A stretch of DNA of 29,876 nt from Clostridiales bacterium (lineage in GTDB: Bacteria > Bacillota > Clostridia > Oscillospirales > Oscillospiraceae). The notes under the pieces were generated by a model. The model was not told the DNA's origin, did not search any database, and saw only the letters and a program-made list of their open reading frames with translations. Positions 15,124-22,223 of this stretch are shown piece by piece. The first letter of the stretch is position 1; each line of letters begins with the position of its first letter. A program made the position numbers and the translations under genes. The stretch is taken from the NCBI GenBank assembly GCA_902363045.1, contig CABIYX010000037.1, positions 1 through 29,876 of the forward strand, given 5' to 3'.

Positions 15124-15681
15124 TCAACCTCCTTTCGCGCCCACCTCTGGACACTTTGTCCAGAAGTCCGGGACGGTGCTTTCCACCTCGTTCCCCCACA
15201 CATCCCAGCCGGGCGGGGACTGCCGGGCGAACAGCTCCACCCTGGGCACATCGCCCATGAGGGCCACGATCTTATCACGGGCCTCGTCCGGCTTTCGGCT
15301 GTGCTCCTGGATCGGGGCAATAATGAATTGGTGGACGTTTGCCGCCTGCCGTTTCGGGTGCCCCCGTGTCGCCAGCAGGCAAACCTCCGCGTTGCCCCTC
15401 GTCCAAAAGCCCAAACCATAAAACCAGCTCTCGGACTTTCGGTTTTTCTTCAGCCAGACGAAAGCCACGGATTTATATTGAAAGCCCCACGCCTTGATCA
15501 GCCGCAGGGCCTCCGGGAGCTGCGGGAACGTAGCCCACAAAAAAAGCACGCTGTCCGGGGCCGCCAGATCAGCCACCGGGAGCGTGCATAACTCGTCAAT
15601 CCCCATTGTGGGGTAATGTTTTTCCGCCGCCCCCTGCAAGCCCTTTTGCGTGTAGCGCCAGGGGGGATCGGCATAGATCAC
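15124..15681 (-). CDS. MT-A70-family adenine methyltransferase
   Basis: The frame encodes the DPPW catalytic motif almost at once (IYADPPWRYTQKGLQGAAEK). LPVADLAAPDSVLFLWATFP, AWGFQYKSVAFVWLKKN and a final VELFARQSPPGWDVWGNEVE follow, all standard for phage/ICE MT-A70 N6-adenine methyltransferases. The GTG at 15681 is the canonical start, but it is 22 nt from the AAAGGAG and cuts into the first beta strand. An in-frame ATC at 15696-15694, 7 nt after AAAGGAG, would give the expected xGQYSVIYADPPW. The C-terminus is extended by palindrome copy 8 (DFWTKCPEV). It may protect element DNA from restriction. Confidence 0.85.
   Translation of the reverse strand: MIYADPPWRYTQKGLQGAAEKHYPTMGIDELCTLPVADLAAPDSVLFLWATFPQLPEALRLIKAWGFQYKSVAFVWLKKNRKSESWFYGLGFWTRGNAEVCLLATRGHPKRQAANVHQFIIAPIQEHSRKPDEARDKIVALMGDVPRVELFARQSPPGWDVWGNEVESTVPDFWTKCPEVGAKGG
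15144..15166. repeat. ICE palindrome copy 8 (in frame in MT-A70 gene)
   Basis: CCTCTGGACA / TGTCCAGAAG with a CTT centre. It is read on the minus strand as FWTKCPE at the C-terminus of the methyltransferase, just ahead of the PrgI ribosome site. Confidence 0.9.
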
Positions 15682-15698
15682 AGAATACTGTCCGATAG

Positions 15699-16493
15699 TT
15701 ACACTCCTTTCTCCCCGGCCTCCAACGCTGCCCGCGCCAGACGGATGCGCTCTGTGGCGGCGGCGTAGTAGGCGGGGACGGTTTCAAAACAGATGAAGCG
15801 GCGGCCCGTGTTGAGGGCGGCAACCGCTGTTGTGGCAGAGCCCGCGCAGATGTCCGCCACCACCTCGCCGGGCCGGGTGTAGGTTTTGATGAAATACTCG
15901 CACAGGGCCACCGGCTTCTGCGTGGGGTGGACGGTGCGCTGGACGGCTGGAAAGGTCAGCACGTTTCCGGGAAAGCGCAGGCCGTCCTCCGATCCGCTGC
16001 CGGAACGGGTAAATTTTCCGTAGTTGGTGCTGTTCCCGTTATTGCCCGCAATTTTCTTGTAGGGCTTGCCCTGCTCAAACTGCGGATTGTAAAGCGGGAG
16101 CTTCTGATAGAACACCAGAATATTCTCCGTCTTTTTCAGCGGAGCGCGGCGGGCATTGAGAAAGCCTGTGCAGCGGCTTTTGTACCATACCCACTCATAG
16201 CGGAGCATGGACAGGTTGGATGCCCCCAGCACCTTGTCATAGGGGCATTGTGCAAAGAACAGTACAGCGCCGTTCGGCTTGACTGCCCACTTGACCGCCT
16301 CCCATAGCTCCGGGAGCGGTAGGGGCACATCCCAAAAGTTCCGGGTGGTGCCGTAAGGCGGATCGGTCAAGAGCATATCCACAGAATGACGGGGCAGGGA
16401 GCGCAGCCCCTCAATGCCATCCATCAGGAACAGGCCCTCCGGGAGCTCCTGGGACTTCTGGACACTTTGTCCAGAGGTGCCCTTATCGGTCAT
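15699..16493 (-). CDS. Site-specific DNA methyltransferase (beta-class N4/N6 type)
   Basis: This 264-residue methyltransferase has the catalytic motif LLTDPPYGTTRNFW near residue 40. The SAM-binding motif comes later as DICAGSATTAVAALNTGRRF, and the HPTQKPVALCEYFIKTYTRP motif lies between. The order DPPY before the glycine-rich motif is that of beta-class enzymes (Dam/CcrM-like). Its site is unknown, and no partner nuclease is nearby, so it looks like an orphan. The frame extends upstream to 16613, but the ATG at 16493 has GGAGG 6 nt before it, inside the SpoVG gene end. Residues 5-14 (GTSGQSVQKS) come from palindrome copy 9. Confidence 0.85.
   Translation of the reverse strand: MTDKGTSGQSVQKSQELPEGLFLMDGIEGLRSLPRHSVDMLLTDPPYGTTRNFWDVPLPLPELWEAVKWAVKPNGAVLFFAQCPYDKVLGASNLSMLRYEWVWYKSRCTGFLNARRAPLKKTENILVFYQKLPLYNPQFEQGKPYKKIAGNNGNSTNYGKFTRSGSGSEDGLRFPGNVLTFPAVQRTVHPTQKPVALCEYFIKTYTRPGEVVADICAGSATTAVAALNTGRRFICFETVPAYYAAATERIRLARAALEAGEKGV
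16455..16477. repeat. ICE palindrome copy 9 (in frame in methyltransferase gene)
   Basis: CTTCTGGACA / TGTCCAGAGG with a CTT centre. It is read in frame as SGQSVQK immediately after the methyltransferase start codon region. Confidence 0.9.
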
Positions 16494-17040
16494 CCCTGGC
16501 CTCCTTGCCCTTTGCCGGGGCGGGCCGGGCGGCGTTTTCCTTTGCGGCCTCCTTTGCCGCGTTTGCCATCTGCTCACGGATCGGCTTGGGCCGCAGGGCC
16601 TCGGCGCGGGCAATCAGCTTTTCCACCGCCACATTATAGCTATCGGCTGCCGCCGCGCTCAACCGCTCCTGCAAGGCCCGGTTTGTCACCCGCGCTGTGG
16701 AGCGGTAGCCCGTCCGGGTTGTGGGATCGGGCTTGCTGGGCTCTCCCAGGAAAATCCCGTTTTTCCCGTTTACCACCTTAAAATCGTCGATCACGATACC
16801 GCCGATGTTCACGCTGGCAAAGCCAATCAGCTTTCCCTGGGGTTCAATGGGCCGCACCGACACCTCGATGGGCACCTCGGCGGCCTCCAGATTTTTCTCC
16901 ACCCGGAGCTGCACCGCCTCGTCAATGGAAATGCCCTGGGCGTCAGCCAGCTCCTGGATAGGAGCCTCAAAAATCAGGCGGCGCATTTCCGCGATTGCCA
17001 CCTCGTCCATAACAGGGGCCGCCGTCTGCATATTTGCCAT
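16483..17040 (-). CDS. SpoVG-domain protein of the transfer operon
   Basis: This 185-residue protein has a SpoVG-like core at about residues 58-105: VSVRPIEPQGKLIGFASVNI, GGIVIDDFKVVNGKNGIFLG and EPSKPD. SpoVG proteins bind DNA or RNA and often regulate. Versions fused to helical regions like this one are common in Clostridia ICEs, where their role is not defined. The N-terminal ~55 residues and the Ala/Lys-rich C-terminus are extra to the family core. GGAGG lies 7 nt before the ATG at 17040. It follows the VirB6 gene by 12 nt. Confidence 0.8.
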   Translation of the reverse strand: MANMQTAAPVMDEVAIAEMRRLIFEAPIQELADAQGISIDEAVQLRVEKNLEAAEVPIEVSVRPIEPQGKLIGFASVNIGGIVIDDFKVVNGKNGIFLGEPSKPDPTTRTGYRSTARVTNRALQERLSAAAADSYNVAVEKLIARAEALRPKPIREQMANAAKEAAKENAARPAPAKGKEARDDR

Positions 17041-17052
17041 ATATCATCCTCC

Positions 17053-17919
17053 TCAATGTGCGCTAAAGATACTTCGCGCAATCGTCCCGGTTTTGAACAG
17101 CATGAAGCAGAGCAAAACCGTATAGCCCACGGTGCCCCAAATCGCCCCAATGGGATCTCCGCCCGTGGCAATTCCCTGGATCAGCACCGCATAAATCGCA
17201 ACACACACCAGAATGAGCAGCCCCTGGAAGCCTACGGCAAACAGGGAGCGCAGATAGTTCTGCCCGATCTGTCCCACCTCCCGATGGGAGATCGTTGCCA
17301 TAGGGATGGGGGCCAAACTGGTGAGCAAATAGATTTCCAACATTCTGCCATACACCAACACAAAAATGACGATGCCCAGCGCCCACATGGTAACGCCAAT
17401 GATAGAGGACTGGAGCCACAGGCCCAAAAGCGGCCCTAAATCCATCCCCTCCAGGGTGGTTTCCAGCTCCGCCATCATATCCGGCGTGATGTCCGTGGAG
17501 CCCTGGATCAGGCCGCCCGCCTGGGCGATCACCGTCTGCGACACGTCAAAGACGGCCATCACAATGTTAAAGGTGTTTGAGAGAATGAAGATGGCACAAG
17601 CCGTTTTGAATATCCATTTGTAGATATTCGCCACGTCAAACTCGTGCATATTGTTTTTTTCCAAAAGCATCTGAATGAGCTCATAGGTGGCAACAAAGGT
17701 CAGCACCAGCCCGGCAATCGGCAAGATCACCGTTTCGGAAAGCTGGCGGATGAGGGAAAATACCCCGGCGTTCCACGCCGCCGGGGTAGTCCCCACCTGT
17801 ACCGCAATCTCTCCGACTTGGGTATTGACGTAATCAAAGAGCCCCTCCAGGTTCCCAATGATCCCGCCAATCAGCAGCTCTTTGAGCCAGTCCGTGAGCC
17901 AGTCGGTGAGAAAATCCAT
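17053..17919 (-). CDS. VirB6/TrbL-like conjugation membrane protein
   Basis: This 288-residue polytopic protein starts MDFLTDWLTDWLKELLIGGI. At least five membrane helices follow (for example VILPIAGLVLTFVATYELIQ; WIFKTACAIFILSNTFNIVM; MWALGIVIFVLVYGRML; LRSLFAVGFQGLLILVCVAI). The SLAPIPMATISHREVGQIGQ loop is typical of the VirB6-like proteins in Tn1549-type elements, which form the inner-membrane part of the channel. It follows maff2 directly in intact elements. Here the nested IME has cut it off from virD4 and the operon promoter. Confidence 0.85.
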   Translation of the reverse strand: MDFLTDWLTDWLKELLIGGIIGNLEGLFDYVNTQVGEIAVQVGTTPAAWNAGVFSLIRQLSETVILPIAGLVLTFVATYELIQMLLEKNNMHEFDVANIYKWIFKTACAIFILSNTFNIVMAVFDVSQTVIAQAGGLIQGSTDITPDMMAELETTLEGMDLGPLLGLWLQSSIIGVTMWALGIVIFVLVYGRMLEIYLLTSLAPIPMATISHREVGQIGQNYLRSLFAVGFQGLLILVCVAIYAVLIQGIATGGDPIGAIWGTVGYTVLLCFMLFKTGTIARSIFSAH

Positions 17920-17930
17920 AAGCTGCTACC

Positions 17931-18008
17931 TTAAAACAGGCCGGACAGCAGAGGGATCAGGGTGGTGCCCAGCAGGATGATGCCGCCGCCCGCCATGAGC
18001 TGTTTCAT
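17931..18008 (-). pseudogene. maff2 3' fragment, left side of IME insertion
   Basis: The minus strand reads MKQLMAGGGIILLGTTLIPL and then LSGLF before the stop. These are the last residues of a Maff2-family membrane protein whose first 51 residues lie at 28554-28402. Joining the two across the shared 11-bp core restores an uninterrupted 70-residue protein. Here the in-frame ATG shown is coincidental IME sequence and there is no ribosome site. Confidence 0.9.
17992..18002. other. IME attachment site core, left junction
   Basis: GCCATGAGCTG is identical to 28403-28413 at the other junction. Host maff2 sequence lies to its left and IME sequence to its right. The similarity runs on with two mismatches (YTTCATRCC). 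It contains a GA dinucleotide, as used by TnpX-type recombinases. Confidence 0.8.
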
Positions 18009-18044
18009 ACCAAAATAGGTGTAAAACTCTGCTCGATGGCGGGC

Positions 18045-18068
18045 GGCGGCGTGTCAAGAAATTTATGG
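18045..18068. repeat. IME subterminal inverted repeat, left
   Basis: GGCGGCGT followed by GTCAAGAAAT at 18053-18062 and then TTATGG. The reverse complement occurs at 28325-28349 (GTCAAGAAAT then ATTGTGG, preceded by CGGCGGTGTA). The repeats lie 43-50 bp inside the two junctions. Confidence 0.6.
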
Positions 18069-18100
18069 AATTTTTTTAGAACCGCCCCGGCGGGAACAGG

Positions 18101-19765
18101 TCAGGCCGTGACCTGTTCCACCTCCGGGATGGGTTTGAGATTAAAATGAATTTCAATAGAAATGTGTCGTGTCTTATCGCTGTCGATGTGTTCATGGACA
18201 ACGATTTCTTTAATCAGACGGTTGAGGGTGGCAGCGTCCAGCTCCGTGATGTCGGCGTATTCCTGAATGGCGTCCACCCATTGCTTGGCGTCCACGGCAA
18301 GGCGGATTTCATCAGCCAGCTTCCTGCGCCCCTGTTCAACCCGTTCCTTTAGTTCAGCCTGTTCCTTCTGCGTCTTATCCAGCATGAGATTGAAGTTTGC
18401 TTCGCTGATACGTCCGGCAACCATGTCCTCATAGAGCCGCAGCACCATTTTTTCCAGTACCTCAATCCGTTCCTCGTGCTTCGTCAGGGAACGCTCCAAC
18501 GCTTCCCGCTGGCCTTTCTGCTCGGCTTCACAGGTGTTGGTAAGCCGTCCGGCAACAGCTTCCCCGTCCATCAGGGCGGCCTTCGCACATTCCCGGATTT
18601 TGTTCAGCACAAGGCGGTAAAGGGTTTCGTACTCCACACGGTGCTGGGTACAGTGCTGTTTCCCATAGGCATTATAGGTCTTACAGGAATAAATCTGCTT
18701 CGGGTGCTTGTCGTTGGTGTAGCGGATAGTCAGTGATTTCCCACACTCGCCACATTTGAGAAGCCCCGCAAACAGGCTGATTTCCCCGGTCTGGCGGGAA
18801 CGCTGCCGGGATTTCAGCTTGTCCTGCACGATGTCAAAGCTCTTGCGGTCAACAATCGGCTCATGCCGTTCCTCCACCACAATCCAGTCCTGCGGCTTTT
18901 TTTCCCCGATGGTGCCGATTTTGAAGCGGTAGTCCTTCTTCTGGGAAGCGATAGCCCCGGTATAGACGGGATTCATCAGGATGTCCTTGATTACCGAAAA
19001 ATCCCACATATACCGCCCGTTTACCAGGTCTTTCTTTTCCCATTTAGTGCGGACATTGCGGAAGCCCCGTTCCCGGTTCCACCATGTAGGGCAAGGCACC
19101 TTCTGTTCTTCCAGCCTGCGCCGGATAAAGTTCGGGCCGTGTCCTTCCAGCGCCCAGCGGAAGATTTGCCGGACAATGGGGGCGGTTTCCTCGTCCACCA
19201 GCAGATGGTTTTTGTCCTCCGGGTCTTTCTGATACCCGAAAGGGGCGATACAGCCGGTAAACTGGCCTTGCTGGGCTTTCAGAAGGTAAGAGGAATGTAC
19301 CTTCTTGGAAATATCCTTGCTGTACATCTCGTTGAGGATGTTCTTGAACGGCGCAATGTCGTTATTCTCCCGCATGGTGTCGATACCGTCATTCATGGCG
19401 ATATAGCGGACGCCGTGGCGGGGAAAGAAGTCCTCAATGAGTGTGCCGGTCTGCAAATAATTTCTGCCCAACCTCGATAAATCTTTCGTTATGACAAGGT
19501 TTATCTGCCTGCGCTCGATGGCTTTGAGCATCCGTTTCAGGTCGGGGCGCTCCATGTTCAGCCCCGTGTAGCCATCGTCCTGATAGACTGCCACAACCTC
19601 CCATCCCTGCTTTTCGCAGTATTTTTCCAGCATATCCCGCTGGTTGGCAATACTGGCGCTCTCCCCGTCAAGGTCATCGTCTTTGGAAAGCCTGCAATAG
19701 ATGGCTGCCCGGAAGCTGCCTGCCAGTATTGCGTCCATGTCTGTATATTCATATCCGTTCATCAT
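18101..19765 (-). CDS. Large serine recombinase of the IME (TnpX-like)
   Basis: This 554-residue integrase/excisionase has three parts. The resolvase domain carries nucleophile Ser27 in AAIYCRLSKDDDLDGES, with Arg-rich LVITKDLSRLGRNYLQTG near 100. The recombinase domain includes GYQKDPEDKNHLLVDEETAP. A zinc ribbon (LKCGECGKSL ... YSCKTYN ... KQHCTQHRV) is followed by a coiled-coil C-terminus (LTKHEERIEVLEKMVLRLYE). The final part resembles DUF4368. The gene ends about 100 bp from the left junction, as expected for the enzyme that recombines the two cores. The ribosome site is weak, so its synthesis may be low or coupled to the small gene upstream. Confidence 0.9.
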   Translation of the reverse strand: MMNGYEYTDMDAILAGSFRAAIYCRLSKDDDLDGESASIANQRDMLEKYCEKQGWEVVAVYQDDGYTGLNMERPDLKRMLKAIERRQINLVITKDLSRLGRNYLQTGTLIEDFFPRHGVRYIAMNDGIDTMRENNDIAPFKNILNEMYSKDISKKVHSSYLLKAQQGQFTGCIAPFGYQKDPEDKNHLLVDEETAPIVRQIFRWALEGHGPNFIRRRLEEQKVPCPTWWNRERGFRNVRTKWEKKDLVNGRYMWDFSVIKDILMNPVYTGAIASQKKDYRFKIGTIGEKKPQDWIVVEERHEPIVDRKSFDIVQDKLKSRQRSRQTGEISLFAGLLKCGECGKSLTIRYTNDKHPKQIYSCKTYNAYGKQHCTQHRVEYETLYRLVLNKIRECAKAALMDGEAVAGRLTNTCEAEQKGQREALERSLTKHEERIEVLEKMVLRLYEDMVAGRISEANFNLMLDKTQKEQAELKERVEQGRRKLADEIRLAVDAKQWVDAIQEYADITELDAATLNRLIKEIVVHEHIDSDKTRHISIEIHFNLKPIPEVEQVTA

Positions 19766-19771
19766 AACCGT

Positions 19772-19969
19772 TTACCCGCACAATCCAGACGGAACACGGT
19801 TCTTCTGAACCTCATCCTTATTATACTCTAAATCTTGTGTTTTCGCAAGATTTTCTTTGCTGGTATTCTGCCCATATTTTTGGGCAATCAGGCTCACAAA
19901 GACGTCTGTGGCGTCCAGTTCGCCGTCAAAAACTGTGGTAACATGAATCTCTGTTTTCGTTTTTGCCAT
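19772..19969 (-). CDS. Small protein upstream of the recombinase (TnpW-like position)
   Basis: This 65-residue protein starts MAKTKTEIHVTTVFDGELDA, with TDVFVSLIAQKYGQNTSKEN next. The ATG follows GGAGG by 10 nt. The stop is 6 nt before the recombinase start, so the two are co-transcribed. Small basic/acidic proteins at this place in Tn4451-like elements are called TnpW, but I cannot confirm homology. It may influence recombination direction. No helix-turn-helix is obvious. Confidence 0.6.
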   Translation of the reverse strand: MAKTKTEIHVTTVFDGELDATDVFVSLIAQKYGQNTSKENLAKTQDLEYNKDEVQKNRVPSGLCG

Positions 19970-20013
19970 AGGCAGTTATCCTCCATAATAGAATAAGCCA
20001 GACAAGGAGAAGG

Positions 20014-20200
20014 TCGGCAACGAAGTCCGGCAACGGGCTTCAAAAAACCTGAAAACTATCTCTGTCTGGCAGTTTGGCTCTTATTTTTATTTTCTTTTAT
20101 TTTTCTGTTGTTTTGGTTGCTGATAAGGGGAAAAGCCCGCAGTTACGGGGGGTTTCCCGGCAACCGGCTCGGCAACGGGAGTGCAACAGGGTCGGCAACC
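20014..20200. repeat. Iteron-like CGGCAAC repeats beside the VapE gene
   Basis: CGGCAAC occurs at 20015, 20028, 20158, 20170 and 20193, with a variant GTGCAAC at 20181. The right group is spaced 12, 11 and 12 bp, about one helical turn. An AT-rich stretch (20080-20105) lies between the two groups. This resembles a replication origin with iterons, next to replication genes. Confidence 0.45.
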
Positions 20201-20211
20201 GGCTGCATTTT

Positions 20212-21606
20212 TCAGAAGGGAAGCTCCATCTGTTCCGTGACTTCCTCAAATCCTTCCGGGATTTTTTCAGCTCCGTTGCTGATGTCCGTTGCTTTCGTTT
20301 CACGCTCCCAGCCCTTTTGCCTGCCGTATTCCGGGAACACACGGGGGTTGGAAAAGTAATTCCAGCCCGTCACGCAATGGTTCATGATGTCGTTGACTTC
20401 CCGGATTTCCCATTGCTTCGGCTCGTCAAAGGGGTGGTTCAGGGCTTCCTTGAAAAGCTGCTTGGAACACACCATGCCGCCGGTATAGCGGTCAAGGTAT
20501 GCCTGTATCATCCCGGCCTTGGTGTCCTCCGGCATGAAATCCCGCTGGTGTTCTTTGAGATAGCGCACCATTTCCGGGCTGAAAGACAGCTTAAAATCCC
20601 CGCTGCGGTAAACCGTCATGGCTTCTGCCCAGACCTGTGCAAGATAGGCTCTGGAAGCGGCTTCGTCCTCCAAAATGTGAACCTCGGCCTGTTCCGGGTA
20701 CACCATGACCGGCAGGAAGCGCCGGTTGCCGGAACGGTCAAGGGGCAGGAAGTCAAGGGCATTGGAAGTGCCGCCGAACACACATTGCCGCAGCCTGTCC
20801 TCCGGGTGGGTTTCGTATGGGATTTTATAGACCTCCTTCTGTCGGCTTAAAAATGACTTGATTTCCTCAATGCTCTTGGCATTGGCGGTGGCAATCATCT
20901 CCGACATCTCGATAATCCAGTGGCCTTGCAGCTTGCGGTACACGTTATCATCATCCAGCTTCCGCAAATCATCGGAAAACCACTCGTCTTTTACTGCCAG
21001 CAGCCGGAAAAAGGTGGATTTCCCGGCTCCCTGACCGCCCACCAGACAGAGCATGACTTCAAATTTACAGCCGGGGCAAAATGCCCGGTGGATGGCTCCC
21101 AGCAGGAACAGCCGCAGGGCTTCATAGGTGTACTGGTCGGTGTCGGCTCCCAGAAAGTGGCGCAGGCAATAGCGGATACGCTCCTGCCCATCCCATGAAA
21201 GGCCGTTCAGGTAGTCCCGGACGGGGTGGTAGCCGTTTTCATTGGCAACAATCCCGATGGCGGCGGTAATCTTTTTCTCACTGGTAAGCCCATAGGTTTC
21301 TTCCAGATACAGGAGCAGATAGTTCATATCCGTGTCCGTGATGGCGGTGCCGATGCGGTGGTAGCCGATGGGCTTTACAATGTCCACTCGCTCGGTCAGC
21401 AGATTTTTTGCGATTGCCCCGGAAAGCAGCGGGTCATTCTGAAAGACGGTCAGGCAGTTGCGGATACTGTTGCGGACGCTGCCTTTCTCGGTGCTTTCCA
21501 GCATGGCCTTTACTTCCTCAATGCTCCGGGGCGGGGCTGCTTCTTGTATGGTCTGTTCTGCGGCCTGCCGTATCTTGGGCGGCAAGCTCTGCCATTCGTC
21601 TTTCAA
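20212..21606 (-). CDS. VapE-family replication helicase/ATPase
   Basis: This 464-residue protein contains Walker A (CLVGGQGAGKSTFFRLLAVK) near residue 190. Walker B-like HWIIEMSEMIATANAKSIEE and then KSFLSRQKEVYKIPYETHPE follow, with FGGTSNALDFLPLDRSGNRR as sensor/arginine finger. These are the hallmarks of the VapE (virulence-associated E, SF3-like helicase) family in phage-like islands and IMEs. It should unwind the element for autonomous or rolling-circle-like replication. It overlaps the primase gene by 89 nt in another frame. Iteron-like repeats lie directly downstream. Confidence 0.9.
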   Translation of the reverse strand: MKDEWQSLPPKIRQAAEQTIQEAAPPRSIEEVKAMLESTEKGSVRNSIRNCLTVFQNDPLLSGAIAKNLLTERVDIVKPIGYHRIGTAITDTDMNYLLLYLEETYGLTSEKKITAAIGIVANENGYHPVRDYLNGLSWDGQERIRYCLRHFLGADTDQYTYEALRLFLLGAIHRAFCPGCKFEVMLCLVGGQGAGKSTFFRLLAVKDEWFSDDLRKLDDDNVYRKLQGHWIIEMSEMIATANAKSIEEIKSFLSRQKEVYKIPYETHPEDRLRQCVFGGTSNALDFLPLDRSGNRRFLPVMVYPEQAEVHILEDEAASRAYLAQVWAEAMTVYRSGDFKLSFSPEMVRYLKEHQRDFMPEDTKAGMIQAYLDRYTGGMVCSKQLFKEALNHPFDEPKQWEIREVNDIMNHCVTGWNYFSNPRVFPEYGRQKGWERETKATDISNGAEKIPEGFEEVTEQMELPF

Positions 21607-22159
21607 GATTGCTCACTTCCTTTCCATAGTCAACGATAAGGACTGCCCGTTCCTCCATATCCGGGGAGAGCAGCACATCCAGCAGATATTCCACATGGGA
21701 TTGCTTCTGCAAGGCTTCCACAAAAAGCGGGTGCCATGCTTCTTCCGGCATCTTAGGGGCATAGTCCCGTTTCCAGCGGCGCAGAAGATGGTAATAATCG
21801 GACAGCACCCGGAAGCAGTAACGCTCCATGCGGCAAAACCGCTGTTCCGGGGTTTCCTGCCGGGGTTTGGGTTTTCTCCTGCCGGGTGGTTCCCTGTCCT
21901 CATAGGGGATGGAGAACTCCTGCGCCAGCATGAGGGCGGCTTCCTTCGGACTGACAGCTTCCAGACGGGAAACAAAGTCAATCACATCCCCGTCTGCCTG
22001 ACAGCCGAAACAGTGAAAGCGCCGGTCAACCTTCATGCTGGGGTTTTTATCAGCATGGAAGGGGCAGACACACATCCCGTTTCGTCCCACCCGGATTCCA
22101 AAATGCTCCGCAGCCTGCCGGGTGGTAACAGACTGCTTGACAGCTTTAAATACATTCAA
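21518..22159 (-). CDS. CHC2 zinc-finger primase-like protein
   Basis: This protein of about 213 residues has the DnaG-type CHC2 zinc finger at about residues 28-60: CVCPFHADKNPSM, then FHCFGCQADGDVIDFVSRLE. The catalytic TOPRIM domain of DnaG is absent, so it probably recognises template DNA for the VapE helicase or a host primase. The frame is open to 22402, but the sequence before VFKAVKQ is the reverse of the relaxase gene. A TTG at 22159 with GGAGG 6 nt upstream is the likely start. It lies 64 nt past the relaxase stop. Confidence 0.8.
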   Translation of the reverse strand: MNVFKAVKQSVTTRQAAEHFGIRVGRNGMCVCPFHADKNPSMKVDRRFHCFGCQADGDVIDFVSRLEAVSPKEAALMLAQEFSIPYEDREPPGRRKPKPRQETPEQRFCRMERYCFRVLSDYYHLLRRWKRDYAPKMPEEAWHPLFVEALQKQSHVEYLLDVLLSPDMEERAVLIVDYGKEVSNLERRMAELAAQDTAGRRTDHTRSSPAPEH

Positions 22160-22223
22160 ATAAATCCTCCTGAAAATAAGAAAAGCGCCTGTCATTCTCG
22201 AAAAAGAAAATAGCAAGCGCCTA

